The position numbers and the translations under genes are program-made. Positions 33,266 to 44,469 of a stretch of DNA of 64,000 nt are shown here, one piece after another (position 1 is the first letter of the stretch; each line of letters begins with the position of its first letter). Under the pieces are notes generated by a model, which was not told the DNA's origin, did no database searches, and was given only the letters and a program-made list of their open reading frames with translations. Source of the stretch: Gonocerus acuteangulatus. Lineage: Eukaryota; Arthropoda; Insecta; Hemiptera; Coreidae. The stretch lies in assembly GCA_946811695.1 (NCBI GenBank), contig OX328130.1, forward strand, positions 68,982,813-69,046,812. The letters run 5' to 3'.

Positions 33266-33807
33266 CCATCTCTAGTTAAGAGTTGCAGTGTCCCAACATG
33301 CAAGGTTTGCCACTGAAGGTTCAAGAGAATGGTCTTCCCCTTTGCTCGAAACTTCGGTCGAGAGTACATAGTGTCCTGCATTGTGGTATTGTTGAGTGGA
33401 TTGCGGCTGTCCGAGCTCTCGGTCGGTGTTTGCGGCCAACAGCACTAATCACAAATCCTAAGCCAGGATCAAATGCTGAATTAGAATTAGGCGAAATTTG
33501 GTTAGGAGGGGGGCAGGGGAAATTGGCGGGGGGGGGGGGGATTTCCAACCTCATAATATATAGCCCTACAAGGGCTACCGGGCTAGTCTTGATTAGATTA
33601 TCGATTATTAGGACATTGGCTATGGAGATAATATCGATATCTCGACACTATCTACCGTCACGCATCGATAGGCTGGCCTAATTAAGCCGCTTCCCTCCCC
33701 AACCCCTTTCCAATCTACTCCTGTCTTCCTTTATCCCCCTCCATCTTACATCCCCAGAGCTTTATCAAGATGGGCATTTCTCGGGGTTCGGCCTCGATAG
33801 TGGAATA
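33266..33807. other. No gene recognised
   Basis: A frame of 132 codons (33283-33681) contains a Gly-run caused by G12 and no recognised domain. 'atatcgatatctcgac' and 'catcgatagg' palindromes are at 33630-33670. Confidence 0.5.
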
Positions 33808-33887
33808 ATACTACAATTTTAATAAAAATATATTTATATACATGTGTGTGGGGGAAATTTTTATGAAATGAAACCACCTTTTCTTTT

Positions 33888-34997
33888 AGCGTGGTTCCTC
33901 CCTCCCTCCATAGGGAGGAACCCCGCTTATAATGTTGACCTCATGGCACAATTCGGAAGTGCCGACTAGAAAATTTTGAGTTTCAGAACTCCTAGAGAAC
34001 GAAAATAGCTGTGGTTCAAATTTGTATATATATATACTTGTCTGTTCGCGGTCTAGCACAGCGAATAATGGTCAGATTTTGATGAAATTTCGTACAAAAA
34101 TCTTTCGTCTAATTTGAAAGGTCAAGTTCGTTAACTAGCAAAATCCGTCCACCGGAAAATGGTTTCTGGAGCGAAAATCGTGCAAAAAAAAGCTTTGCTC
34201 TTACGTCATATGCTTGCAAGTACTCGTTTTATAGGCTCCTTGGCCTAGGAAGACGAATGAAACCATTTTTCGGCGACAGCTTTAACCATTTTCGAGAAAA
34301 TTGGAAAAATAGTTGTTGAATAACATTTTTGGTTTGGGTACTTAGAATCATGAGATTCAGATGAAACTTTTTCTTCATGTTAGAATTTCATCAAAACTAA
34401 TATGTTAAAATTTTGGTTATGTTTGGAGTTAAGTAAGGGTTAGAATAAAATATTTTATTAACAGACATGAAATGTTTTGGGAACTTCGTATACTTTCCTC
34501 AATATCTCGAAAACGGTTGAGAATCTTGGTAAGCGGAAGGTTACCATTCTTAAGCTAACTAAATGTTCAACAAAAAAGGTGCCGAAGAAAGTTTTGCATA
34601 GGCGATGTCAGTCGGAGAAATAAGTGCTTAAAACGTTTAAGTAATTGATTTCGTTTATTCGAACTGTTCTTTTTGTCTTTTTTTATTCCTTGTTATTTTT
34701 TTATTGCTTATAGTTGGATTTGACAATAATACAGGTTAAGTAAAATAAGAAAAACAAATTATTGTTAGAAAATTAGCTTTCCAAGAGAGAGATTCGAAGA
34801 CCTTGTGACTATTAATAACTGACGCTATGCTGGGGCCTTTCTGGGGTTGACCGACCTATGCAGGTAAGATCATAAAACCTTTTCAAGAAAGGTCGAACCA
34901 AAATAATAACTGTTTCTATTTTAATCTTTCCAAATTAGACTAGGCATATGAACGGAACCGCGCTTTGATGACGCATTTCCTGCGAGTCGGACTTTTT
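33888..34997 (+). mobile_element. Helentron/DINE-1-like subfamily A, full copy A3
   Basis: Starts AGCGTGGTTCCTCCC (hairpin with GGGAGGAACC), includes a short (TA)n, and ends 'aaccgcgctttgatgacgca', 'ttcctgcgagtcggact' and a T run. The paralogous pLTR at 35497-35605 lacks it, giving an empty site in a T run. Confidence 0.8.
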
Positions 34998-35155
34998 TAT
35001 CAACACCTCAAACCAATGTCCTTTATTTAAGTCCTCCTTTATATGAGACGTTTCACCATTTCAAGCTAGAATTTGGGGGGGGGGATTGGCAGAGGGTGAT
35101 TGACAGGGTGTGGATTTACCTAACGGGAAGTTTTAAGGATATGGAAAATGTTGGA

Positions 35156-35430
35156 TTAGGTTGAGGAGATGACTTCTTTGTCAATATTGTCATTGACTGG
35201 ATTATTTTCGATATGGGTACGCATGGACTCAGAAAGGAGACGTTTCCCAAGGTTGGATTTTGTGGAAAGGATGGAGAAGTTTTCGAAATCAAATTTATGT
35301 CCTTCTGTGATAGCGTGTCTAGATAGGGCGGTTTTTGTGTCTTTGTTCTTAACGTTGTATTTGTGTGTTTTGAGCCTGCTTTAGATGCGGTTCTTCGTAT
35401 GTCTAATGTAAGTTCTGTTGTGAATATTAC
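35156..35430 (-). pseudogene. GIY-YIG endonuclease domain of a Penelope-like element
   Basis: On minus the frame reads TYIRHTKNRI, a stop, then SRLKTHKYNVKNKDTKTALS, RHAITEGHKFDFENFSIL and KRLLSESMRTHIENNPVND, ending at a TAA (35156-35158). The order R..RL..H, 'salsrHai..gH.fdf', and a later 'kR...ES..I' is the GIY-YIG C-terminal domain of Penelope proteins, whose Arg, His and Glu are catalytic or structural. It nicks target DNA for primed reverse transcription. The GIY and YIG strands themselves are lost or cut off, and a stop interrupts it. RT is absent. Confidence 0.7.
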
Positions 35431-35852
35431 TACGATTTTAATTTAAAAAAAATAAAAATTATAAAATTGTCTTAGGGACAGATTTTATATTATTGTTATG
35501 AAATGAAACCACTTTTTTTTTTATTTACCAACAACTCAAACCAATGTCCTTTATTTAATTCCTCGTTTATATGAGACTTTTCACCATTTCAAGCTAAAAG
35601 ACAAAATTTAATCCTTCCTCTACCGTTGACTGACCCAGTAATCCCCAGTCTCGGTAGCCAACATTCCTTCTATACAATTTTTCCTGTCTTATTTATTTCC
35701 TGTCTGTATTATTTGTTTGTTGCATGAAAAAAAAATCTTTTCCTCTCTTCGCACTAAATCGTATGTCCCTTCGAACTATTGGCCTTGTTAGGAGGAAAAT
35801 AATACGAAGCACTTTGACTCTAGCAGGTCGCGGAGAGTGCAGAACCCATACC

Positions 35853-36050
35853 GCATATATGCCTCTAGAGCGTGGGGTGCACTGCTTTTTATGCCCGCAT
35901 ATATGCCTCTAGAAGGTGGGGTGCACTGCTTTTTATGCCCGCATATATGCCTCTAGAGCGTGGGGTGCACTGCTTTTTATGCCCGCATATATGCCTCTAG
36001 AGCGTGGGGTGCACTGGTTTTTATGCCCGCATGTATGCGCTCAGAGCGTT
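35853..36050 (+). repeat. 44-bp tandem array, about 4.5 copies
   Basis: Units start at 35853, 35897, 35941, 35985 and 36029 with 'gcatatatgcctctagag', then 'cgtggggtgcactgctttt'. Small differences between units. Confidence 0.95.
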
Positions 36051-36250
36051 TGAAAGGTTCATTTTTCGTTCCATTAAAGATGAATTATTCTGCATTTTTA
36101 TTGTAAACTATCAAAATCGCACCTGAGAAATTATTACATTGAAACACAAGACTTTGTAGTTTCGGCGAAATTCAGGAGAAAACCTAAATCTCTTTTATGA
36201 ATTTTCACCTTTATCCCTTGATTTAATTCCGAATTTCTTTACCTGATTAC

Positions 36251-37049
36251 TAGAGCACGGAAGATAGGCATTTATTTTTGGTTAAAATAGGCAGGCAAAA
36301 AGGCACTAGAAATACTGAAAATAGGCAGTATTGTAATTAAAATAGGCATTTATTAGGAGTGAAGGCAAAGATGAATCTCACTCGTTATTCATGAAAATGT
36401 GTATTTTAAATACTAATTCATTTCTTTATTATCAATTTATCACAGAATTAGTGTAATTACTCTTACTTTCCCTTCTTACAAGCAACAACAAGATGCTTTT
36501 TCAAAGTATCAACTCTCATAGACCTAAGAAAAAATGTTTTTCATTATGGAACAACTTCCTCTGCATTATCTTCATTTCTAAATCCGGAATACCATGTAAC
36601 TACACCATTGTCACAGCAAAAGGGGGTGTGAGGAAGGAGATGTACTTCTCTCATCCTCTCTCTTTCCTGCTATTCATTATGCCTGTGCATTCCTTCTACC
36701 AAGGAAGGCTCTGTTATTTACAGAGGTTCAATCCACGGGTTGGGAAGATAAGCTTTCAAATTGATATTTGTGACGGCAAAATGTAATTTAATTTGTGAAA
36801 CCTTTTTTGTTTTCGACGAACTGAATTTCGAAATTCGTTATGTGCCTTTTAAAATGTTTAAATCGCAGAAAAAAATTAAATAACGAGCAAAAAAGGCAAA
36901 AAAAGGCTTTAAATCTTAAAATAGCCAAAAAAGGCAAAATAAAAATTGTCTCTACACTTCCTAAATGCACGGAAACATATTTATTTCTATCTGATTCTTC
37001 AATATATCCATTCAGAAAAAAAGGCATTTTGCCTAACTTCCGGGCTCTA
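36251..37049. mobile_element. hAT-type MITE (M4) with 8-bp TSD
   Basis: The duplication CTGATTAC lies at 36243-36250 and 37050-37057. The left end TAGAGCACGGAAGATAGGCA pairs with the right end (other strand TAGAGCCCGGAAGTTAGGCA). The interior is sprinkled with 'aaaaggcaaa' and 'aaaataggca' motifs echoing the TIR. No transposase. Superfamily inferred from the duplication length. Confidence 0.75.
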
Positions 37050-37107
37050 CTGATTACATAGGCACACACAAAAAAACTTTTCCCTAAAAACACCGTACAT
37101 ATATTCC

Positions 37108-38250
37108 TATATGTTTCGACACGCTGAATCCGAATCCGAGTTCTGTTTTACCCTAGTGACGTAAAATCAAGGTCATTTCAAGGACAAATATTTATATTTT
37201 GCACAAAATGAATCTACCGTCAGAATTCTTTTTTTTTGTCCAAATAAACATATTTTTCCTTGAAATGACCTTTATTTTGCGCCGATCTGATGAAACGGAA
37301 CATGGATTCGAATTCAGCGACCCTCAAAACCATAGAAGCTCTAGCGGGTCATTTTGCGAAGACCACATCCAGTTACTTTTGAAGTAGCAGTACTGATTTA
37401 TAACAGTTACTCGTACTCGCTGATAAGCTTACTGATTAGCTTATAGGTTCTTTGCTGGTTATCTACTACTTCTTGACTCGTTATCTACGGTCATAATTCA
37501 TATTAGATAATGGCAAGCAATATTTATTAATAAAAAGGTTAATATGATCAAAATCAATTCTCTCAACTATGAAATAAGTTATTAAGCTTTAAAGTTGACT
37601 GTTTTGCAGGTTATGAAGTATAACAAACAACGTCATTTGTAAACAAACATATTTTATTCCTTTTCTCTCTCTCTTTCTTGGATATTTTACATTTATTTGG
37701 CATTACTTGCTATGCGTTTCCGTTCGCTACGCTACGCTCCGCTCGCTCAAGAAAATATCAAAACCCTAGTCAATCCAACTCCCAATTAATAGAATTATAT
37801 TAATTGTAGCGACTCTAGTCTATCCAACTCGCTAAAATTAATAGGATTCCATTAATTTTTCCCAGTAAGAAACCAATCCCTTTTACTTTGTCAGGAACAT
37901 CGCGAACTAATTGTAAAAGACTCATTTTTCTCAAAGACATAAGCAGAGCTTTTTCATAAACAAAAGCTAATTCACTGTTGAAGGTTACGTTACTCCCAGC
38001 ATGAACGAATGCAATTGGTTATCCAATCCTCCAATAGGAAGGCAAAGGAGTTATGCGCATGCGCTAAATCACTGATACAATCACTACTGCTACTTCAAAA
38101 GTAACTGGATGTGGTCTTCGCAAAAAGACCCGCTCTAGCTTTTTCAACTTTAAAGACTTCATACGAAATTTGATCTTCAAATGATCATAAATCTGACGTG
38201 CTGGGGTAAAACGGACTCCGGATTCGAATGCAGCGCGTCGAAATACATAC
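37108..38250. repeat. Dispersed palindromic repeat family K (K1), split by F2
   Basis: Left arm 'tttcgacacgctgaatccga' and right arm 'gcagcgcgtcgaaata' are inverted, each followed inward by 'cggattc'/'gaatccg' and 'gacgt' blocks. 'aaggacaaatattta' and mirrored 'ccttgaaatgacc' also pair around 37180-37275. A second copy is at 54435-54740. Confidence 0.6.
37346..38131 (-). mobile_element. TIR transposon family F copy F2 with 8-bp TSD
   Basis: The duplication GCTCTAGC lies at 37338-37345 and 38132-38139. Ends are GGGTCATTTTGCGAAGACC and the reverse complement of GGGTCTTTTTGCGAAGACC. The body is collinear with F1 in inverse orientation. No transposase. Confidence 0.85.
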
Positions 38251-38340
38251 TAATATATGTATGGTGTCTTTGGAAAACACCACATTTTTATTTTTATTTT
38301 GCGTGCCTGTGTAATCAATATACAGTGAAACCTCCCTCAA

Positions 38341-38642
38341 CGGACACCTCCCTACAGCGGACACCTCTATTAACGGACACCTCCCTACAGCGTACACCTC
38401 CCTTAACGGACACCTCCCTACAGCGTACACCTCCCTTAACGGACACCTCCCTACAGCGTACACCTCCCTTAACGGACACCTCCCTACAGCGTACACCTCC
38501 CTTAACGGACACCTCCCTACAGCGTACACCTCCCTTAACGGACACCTCCCTACAGCGTACACCTCCCTTAACGGACACCTCCCTACAGCGTACACCTCTA
38601 TTAACGGACACCTCCCTACAGCGGACACCTCTATTAACGGAC
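38341..38642 (+). repeat. 33-bp tandem array derived from pogo subterminal sequence
   Basis: About nine copies of 'cggacacctccctacagcg' + 'tacacctcccttaa'. The same 'cggacacct' motif appears once or twice at the right end (39710-39770) in inverse orientation. Open on both strands by chance. Confidence 0.95.
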
Positions 38643-39081
38643 ATTTTCTCACAGTCCCGAATTTTTCTATAGATAAAATAAACCTCTATATTGCGGACAC
38701 CTCTGTACAACGGACACGGACAGAGAAACCTGATTTTTTACCTCCTTACTACGGACAAGTACAGCTAATGTAAGTTTTAGGGAAGCGTTCCTATCGGTGT
38801 AGGTTTCCAGTAAAATGCGTTAACAATAACAAACTCTTTATAAGAATAAGATATATACAGAATAGTGACTAGTGATATCCTCCTAGGAATTTCACAACAG
38901 GAACCCCTTCCTTTTCAGCAGAAGCTTATGATTTACCCGCTGGGAGATTACTATTGTTTTGCCTACGAGGTATCACGGTTCCGGGAATATTCCAAAACTG
39001 TCATTCCGTTCACATTCCCTCTCTTCAATTTTAAGTTGGTTTTCAGCTCTTGTTGAGTAAATATCGTGCTTTCTCTTCAAT

Positions 39082-39387
39082 ATGTCTAATCGGAAATCTC
39101 TGACACTTAAAGAACAAATTGACGTGATAACATTTTCTAATCGCGAAAAATGTGGTGTGCGTAAAGTTTCTGAGTTTTTTAAGGTAGGGAAAACACAAGC
39201 AGCAGAAATATTGAAAAAGAAAGATGAAATTTTGCAGAAATGGGCGGAATATTGTGACAAACATGTTGTCCAAGAACTAAGAACTGGACACGGATTTACA
39301 ATCGATCTCGCTACACTGGAATGGTTTAAAAGAGTGCGTGTTCAAAACATTCCCATATCAGGTCCTATGATCCAGGAAAAGCACTAG
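39082..39387 (+). pseudogene. pogo-like transposase, N-terminal CENP-B-type HTH only
   Basis: A 101-codon frame from ATG 39082: RKSLTLKEQIDVITFSNREK, then CGVRKVSEFFKVGKTQAAEI, then LKKKDEILQKWAEYCD. This is the CENP-B/Psq-like helix-turn-helix that binds the element's ends. The second HTH begins (TLEWFKRVRVQNIPISGPMI) but the frame stops at 39387. Remnants such as GWLEKFRGRYKFSLRAICGE continue to about 39500 in a different frame. The DDD catalytic domain is deleted, so it cannot transpose alone; a truncated binding protein might act as a repressor, which is inference. Confidence 0.88.
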
Positions 39388-39784
39388 ATATAAATTTAAA
39401 ATAATTTAAAGCTTCCAATGGGAGTGGCTGGAAAAATTTCGTGGCAGGTACAAATTTTCATTAAGAGCCATTTGTGGAGAATCGGCCTCGGTGAATTCGG
39501 AAACAGTTACTCAGTAGGAATCCAAGCTTCTATTATTACTCTTTGGATATACGCCTGAAAATATTTTTAATTTTTTTTTTTTAAGTTTATACTTATTGAA
39601 CTTCTTTCTATATACTTAAAAAACTTGTGATGGGTAATTATTAAATGGTTAATTAAAACATGAATTAAATGTACAAATTCGGTACGTATCCATCTCGACC
39701 AACCCCTCTGTATAGCGGACACCTCTCTATAGTGGACAACTTTGGTTCTCCCATAGGTGTCCGCTTTAGGGAGGTTTCACTGTA

Positions 39785-40318
39785 TTAAGAAGTTGTCGTC
39801 GCTATAAGCATGCTTTCGCTATTAAATAGGCAAAAATCATATTATGATTCCTAAAATTTTGGTTGTTGGCAGTATTTGTAATATGTTTGACGAAAAAAAT
39901 AAATTCTGCTGCTGCTGATACGTGGGTGGAAAATTTGCCAGCTGGCGGTATAAAGTAGAGCGCCTTGCTATTCGACGCTCATGCGCTCAGCACTTATATG
40001 CCCCAGCTGACAAGTTTTCCTCTGACATATAAGCAGCAGACAACTTTTTACGTTAATCTCACTACAAATACTAGTAACCACCAAAATTTCAAGAATCTTA
40101 AAATCATTTCACGATATCATATTTTTCCTATTTATGCAACGCCCTAGCAGCCACACCCACCGCTATGTCGCCAGCTGACAAGATGCGCTTAAAAGGCTAA
40201 GACGAGTACAATCAACAGTGAAAAAATGAGAAATCTTAAAAATTGTAGCATGAAATGTGCCTGTCTTACAGTAACTCATTATAATCATATGGATTTTCAT
40301 CAAAGAATGCTACAGTTC
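39785..40318. other. No gene recognised
   Basis: No ORF with family resemblance and no repeats matched elsewhere in the window. Confidence 0.5.
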
Positions 40319-40326
40319 CTGCTAGG

Positions 40327-40900
40327 CAATGTTGGGCAAAACTAAAAACTAAAACTAAAATTAAAACTAAATTCACTTTTTGGAATAAACTAAAACTAAA
40401 CTAAAAATTGCAACCTAAAAAAAAACTAAAACTAAAATTTTACTAATTAATGGATTTTAACTAAACTAAAACTAAAACTAAACCTTTGGGAATTGACTAA
40501 AAACTAAACTAAAAAATTAGTTTAGTTTAGTTTAGTTTTTCTAAAATAACATGAATTAATATAAATCATATGTTATTTCGATAATTAAGTCAATTATTAA
40601 AACTAATAGAACTTGCTTAAGAATAAGAAATTGTGGCTTTTTCTCGTAATTTGAAAACATATGTTCTTTGATAAACTAAATTAGTTAACTAAAAACTAAA
40701 ACTAAACTAAAATCACAAATTTAGGTCTCTTTTACTAAACTAAACTAATTGCATTACTAAAAACGGAGTCCATATGATTAATAATTATACTAATCTAAAA
40801 CTAAACTAAAACTAAAACTAAAAATATAACATTAGTTTAGTTTTAGTTAGGGAAAACTAACGTTAGTTTAATTTACTAACGTTAGTTTTGCCCAACACTG
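40327..40900. mobile_element. hAT-type MITE (M1) with (AAACTA)n interior
   Basis: The duplication CTGCTAGG lies at 40319-40326 and 40901-40908. Ends CAATGTTGGGCAAAACTAA and the inverse of CAGTGTTGGGCAAAACTAA. The interior is almost wholly aaactaaaacta-type sequence on the left and tttagtttag-type on the right, so the element can fold over much of its length. Confidence 0.88.
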
Positions 40901-41141
40901 CTGCTAGGTTTACACTTTATGCCTGTAAATTCAAGAGGTTTAGGATTGTAGAGAGATGAGAGAGACCTGAACGGAAGCACCTGCTAACTATCGATTAGTG
41001 AAATTGTTAAACTTTCAATATTAATAATCGAAAATCCAACGAGATTGATAGATTTGCCCTCAGGACTATATCCATTACCTCTCAAACTATCTGCAAGGCT
41101 TTTCTACAATCAGTGACGCCACAGAACACCTAAATCTCCTT

Positions 41142-41292
41142 CAGTGTTGGGCATTATTCGAATAAAGTATTATTCGAATGATTATTCAAATAATTCACTG
41201 AATTTTCTTATTCACAAGGAACATCAAGAATTATTCACAGAATTATTCGTTATTATTTATTTCTAGTTGGTCTACCGATTAATCCTACTCAA

Positions 41293-41350
<58 letters not shown>

Positions 41351-41546
41351 TTCCGGCTGCCAACATCATAATAAATCTATCATTATTCACTAAAATATGT
41401 TTATTCTGATTGATCATTCGAATAATTTGTGAATAAAACATAAACTTCATTCACAGAATAACGAATTATTCTTCATTCATGAATAAAATAATACATTTAT
41501 TCATTAATCTTTATTCATCATTCTGAATAATTTTTGCCCAACACTG
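41142..41546. mobile_element. hAT-type MITE (M2) with TTATTCG-rich interior
   Basis: The duplication ATCTCCTT lies at 41134-41141 and 41547-41554. Ends CAGTGTTGGGCATTATTC and the inverse of CAGTGTTGGGCAAAAATTA. The interior repeats 'ttattcgaat' and 'gaataa', with (CA)n(TA)n at 41290-41348. Confidence 0.88.
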
Positions 41547-41778
41547 ATCTCCTTTATCAATATCCACCTGCAGGCATGGACACAATTCGGAATATCTCGA
41601 ACTGATAACAGAAGGATGTCATAATTATTTATTTATTTTAGTTTCTCATTCAAAATGTATAAAAATAAACAACCAAAACAAAAATTCACTTTATAAATTA
41701 ATAAAGAAAGAAAATCTATCCCCTTGCTTGTAAAGGTTAGCCTGAGTTTCTTAATCAGTTAAATTTATAAATCATACT

Positions 41779-41850
41779 AGCTGATACCCGGCGTGCCATA
41801 CTACACCTACTTTCTGCATCTAGAGAAGCAAACATTTTTATTTTATTTAT
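41779..41850 (+). repeat. Dispersed repeat family D, 5' end only (D4)
   Basis: 'tagctgatacccggcgtgcc' and 'ctacacctactttctgcatc' match the family D start. The remainder is missing. Confidence 0.75.
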
Positions 41851-42071
41851 TTATTTTTTTCTTTAAAATCTGTAAAATTTATAAAGTGTACAATGATCAA
41901 GTACGTAGTAAGGTTCATAAGTTTCCGGCCTGTCCTGCTTCCCCTCCTCCAAACGTGCCGGGACCTGCACGCCTATGCAGGTCCATGCCTGCTCACTCCA
42001 TACCCATCGCCCGCACTTCCTCAGTCTTGTCAGTCAGTTTCCAGCCTTGAAGGAAACTCCCCATTTTTACA

Positions 42072-43741
42072 ATGTTCAAACTCGAGTACCGTGCGGTAAT
42101 TAAATTCTTTTGTAAAGAGGGTCTTACTCTTGCGAAATTAAAGAGCGCTTGGATTGTGTATACGGGCAGTCCTCCCCCTCGTATTCCTCAGTGAAAGAAT
42201 GGGCAAAGTTATTTAAGTTAGGGAGAGAAAGTCTAGAAGATGACCCACGTCCCGGTCGCCCATTGGAAGCTGTCACTTCTGAAACAATCCAACTTGTGGA
42301 ATCTGAATTGCTGTCTGACCGGCGAGTAAAAACCAAGGAAATAGCAGCGAGGTTAGGGCTTTCAAAACCAAGTGTTTTAAGGATCATCAAAGAACATTTG
42401 CATATGAACAAGGTTAGTGCAAGATGGATTCCAAAAATTCTTTCAGCTGCTCAAAAACAGGAACGAGTTCACTGCTGCAATGAATTTTTACGCGAGTATA
42501 ATGCCGACCCAAGGAATTTTTTGGACTCAATTGTAACTGGGGACAACAACAAAATTTAACAAATCCCAGACCAAACTCCTCAAATAGTCAACATGTGGGT
42601 GTAGTATGTATTACAACAACCACTTAATTTTCTTAATTCATTGTCTTTGATTGTCTAGACGACCCAAACTATGCTTTTAACATCGCCGTTGAAAGTTTTT
42701 TTTTTTTTAATAAACAACACTCATGACGTAATATATTCATTTATTAATCATTATTTTACATAGGATCCTTCCTATTGATTGTACATTGGGCTATTGTTGT
42801 TATTTATGTTGTCATATTACGCATAGAACCTATATTGTAAATAGAAACGGTTGCGATTATATATAGTCATATTGTACATAGGAACTATTTTCTTCGTTTC
42901 CTTTATAATTATAAGTTTTTTTCTTAAAAATGTATTGTTTTTTACTATTTAATTTTACTTTTAGCTGTATGTTATTCACAAACTTAATTGTATAATTAGA
43001 TTGATACACGCAATAATGTAATTGGATTTGTAATTATGTAATATTGTAACTATTTTGTTGTTGTTATGTATTTCTATTTTATATGTGTACCTGGGCGAAA
43101 CGCTGTCAATGCGGGATGCTCATAAATAAATTATAAAAAAAAACAAAAAAAAACTGGGGATGAGACAATGGTTCTATATTATGACCCACTCAGCAAAAGA
43201 GAGTCCATGGAATGGAGAATACCAGGAGAAGCGCCTCCTTTAAAGGCAAAAGTCACGCAGTCAACAAAAAAGGTAATGACCACAATTTTTTGGGACTGTA
43301 AAGGAATACTACTGATAGATTTTAAAGAAAGGAATACCACAATGAATGGTGAGTATTATGCAGCCCTACTTCACCGGTTATGAGACGCCATTAAAGAGAA
43401 GAGGCGAGGGAAGTTAAGCAGAGGTGTCCGCCTCCTTCACGACAATGCCTCTGTCCACACAGCAATGATTTCCAAGGCCGCTGTGAAGGACTGTGGATTC
43501 CATGAAATCTCTCATCCACCCTACAGCCCAGACTTGGCCCCTAGCGATTTCTACCTTTTCTCAAAGTTAAAATCTGACCTTCGTGGAAGGCGATTTAACA
43601 CCGACGAAGAGCTCCAAGCAGCAGTGGAAGAACATTTTTTTAACAAAGAAGACAATTTTTTTTTTTCATGGTATAGAAATGTTGCCAAAGCGTTGTATTA
43701 AGTGTGTTGAACTTAGAGGAGAATATATTGAAAAACAGTAA
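42072..43741 (+). pseudogene. mariner transposase, split and frameshifted
   Basis: Starts at ATG 42072 (MFKLEYRAVIKFFCKEGL), with a one-base shift near 42145 into YGQSSPSYSSVKEWAKLFKL and EDDPRPGRP, the HTH pair and GRPR-like motif of mariner transposases. The frame is cut at 42543 inside the TGDE motif by a retroposed LINE tail and resumes at 43152 (GDETMVLYYDP). A TGA at 43381-43383 interrupts it. Catalytic motifs HDN (LLHDNASVHTA) and YSPDLAPSD give the D34D spacing. A homopolymer shift near 43660 puts the last residues (CVELRGEYIEK) in another frame ending at 43741. Non-functional cut-and-paste transposase. Confidence 0.92.
42544..43151 (+). mobile_element. 5'-truncated LINE 3' UTR inserted in mariner
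   Basis: 9-bp duplication AACTGGGGA at 42535-42543 and 43152-43160. The insert ends with 'ctgggcgaaacgctgtcaat', 'gctcataaataaatta' and an A-rich tail. No coding sequence. A related tail (atgacgctcataaata) is at 63745-63765. Confidence 0.88.
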
Positions 43742-43884
43742 AACCAGTTTTTTTCTTTCACCTTTCCTTCTATCCCAGGCCGGAAACTTTTGGACTTTAC
43801 CTCGTATGTTGATACAGATATTGGTATGTACATATCATGAAAACGGAAAAATTAAAATAATGTAAAATAAATATAAAATTTGGA

Positions 43885-44466
43885 AGAATCCAAGCATTGT
43901 CCATTGCACTTCACTAGTTGTTTAAGTAAATATTTCAATGATTCCAGAGGGATCAGGTAAGTAACTTATCTCGGGGCCACTGTCTCTTAAGCCGTCTGGG
44001 AGGATCCAACCATTGTCCATTGCACTTCACTAGTTGTTTAAGTAAATATTTCAATGATTCCAGAGGGATCAGGTAAGTAACTTATCTCGGGGCCACTGTC
44101 TCTTAAGCCGCCTGGGAGGATCCAACCATTGTCCATTGCACTTCACTAGTTGTTTAAGTAAATATTTCAATGATTCCAGAGAGATCAGCTAAGTAACTTA
44201 TCTCGGGGCCAATGTCTCTTAAGCCGCCTGGGAGGATCCAACCATTGTCCATTGCACTTCACTAGTTGTTTAAGTAAATATTTCCATGATTCCAGAGAGA
44301 TCAGGTAAGTAACTTATCTCGGGGCCACTGTCTCTTAAGCCGCCTGGGAGGATCCAACCATTGTCCATTGCACTTCACTAGTTGTTTAAGTAAATATTTC
44401 AATGAGTCCAGAGGGATCAGGTAAGTAACTTATCTCGGGGCCACTGTCTCTTAAGCCGCCTGGGAG
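43885..44466 (+). repeat. 116-bp tandem array, 5 copies
   Basis: 'ccattgcacttcactagttg' recurs at 43901, 44017, 44133, 44249 and 44365, exactly 116 bp apart. Units also carry 'ttatctcggggccactgtct' and differ by single substitutions. Confidence 0.97.
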
Positions 44467-44469
44467 GAT

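Larger units (their letters stand above)
33808..35605 (-). mobile_element. Penelope-like element 3' part with two direct pLTRs
   Basis: Two direct copies of a terminal block (ttatgaaatgaaaccac, caaaccaatgtcctttattt, atatgagac, ttcaccatttcaagct) lie at 33808-35075 and 35425-35605, around a GIY-YIG endonuclease remnant read on minus. Terminal direct repeats plus a C-terminal GIY-YIG domain and 5' truncation are the Penelope arrangement. The left pLTR is split by Helentron-like copy A3. 'gaaacgtct' on minus in the left pLTR recalls the 3' half of a hammerhead. Confidence 0.7.
38323..39782 (+). mobile_element. pogo/Tigger-type element, internally deleted
   Basis: Flanked by TA at 38321-38322 and 39783-39784. 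Ends are CAGTGAAACCTCCCT and, at right, AGGGAGGTTTCACTG, a perfect 15-bp inverted repeat of pogo type. It encodes only the N-terminal DNA-binding part of the transposase. A 33-bp array built from 'cggacacctc' (subterminal sequence) fills the left end. Confidence 0.9.
41904..43804 (+). mobile_element. mariner element, inactivated
   Basis: TA at 41902-41903 and 43805-43806. The left end CGTAGTAAGGTTCATAAGTT and right end (other strand CGAGGTAAAGTCCAAAAGTT) both continue TCCGGCC. Without the 608-bp nested LINE tail and its 9-bp duplication the length is about 1.28 kb, as usual for mariner. Confidence 0.95.

Noticed and set aside
33283..33681. 132-codon ORF
   Set aside because: Contains a homopolymer-derived Gly run and no recognisable domain; codon pattern unconvincing.
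38181..38710. Three overlapping ORFs of 131-163 codons
   Set aside because: They translate the 33-bp pogo subterminal array; no independent support.
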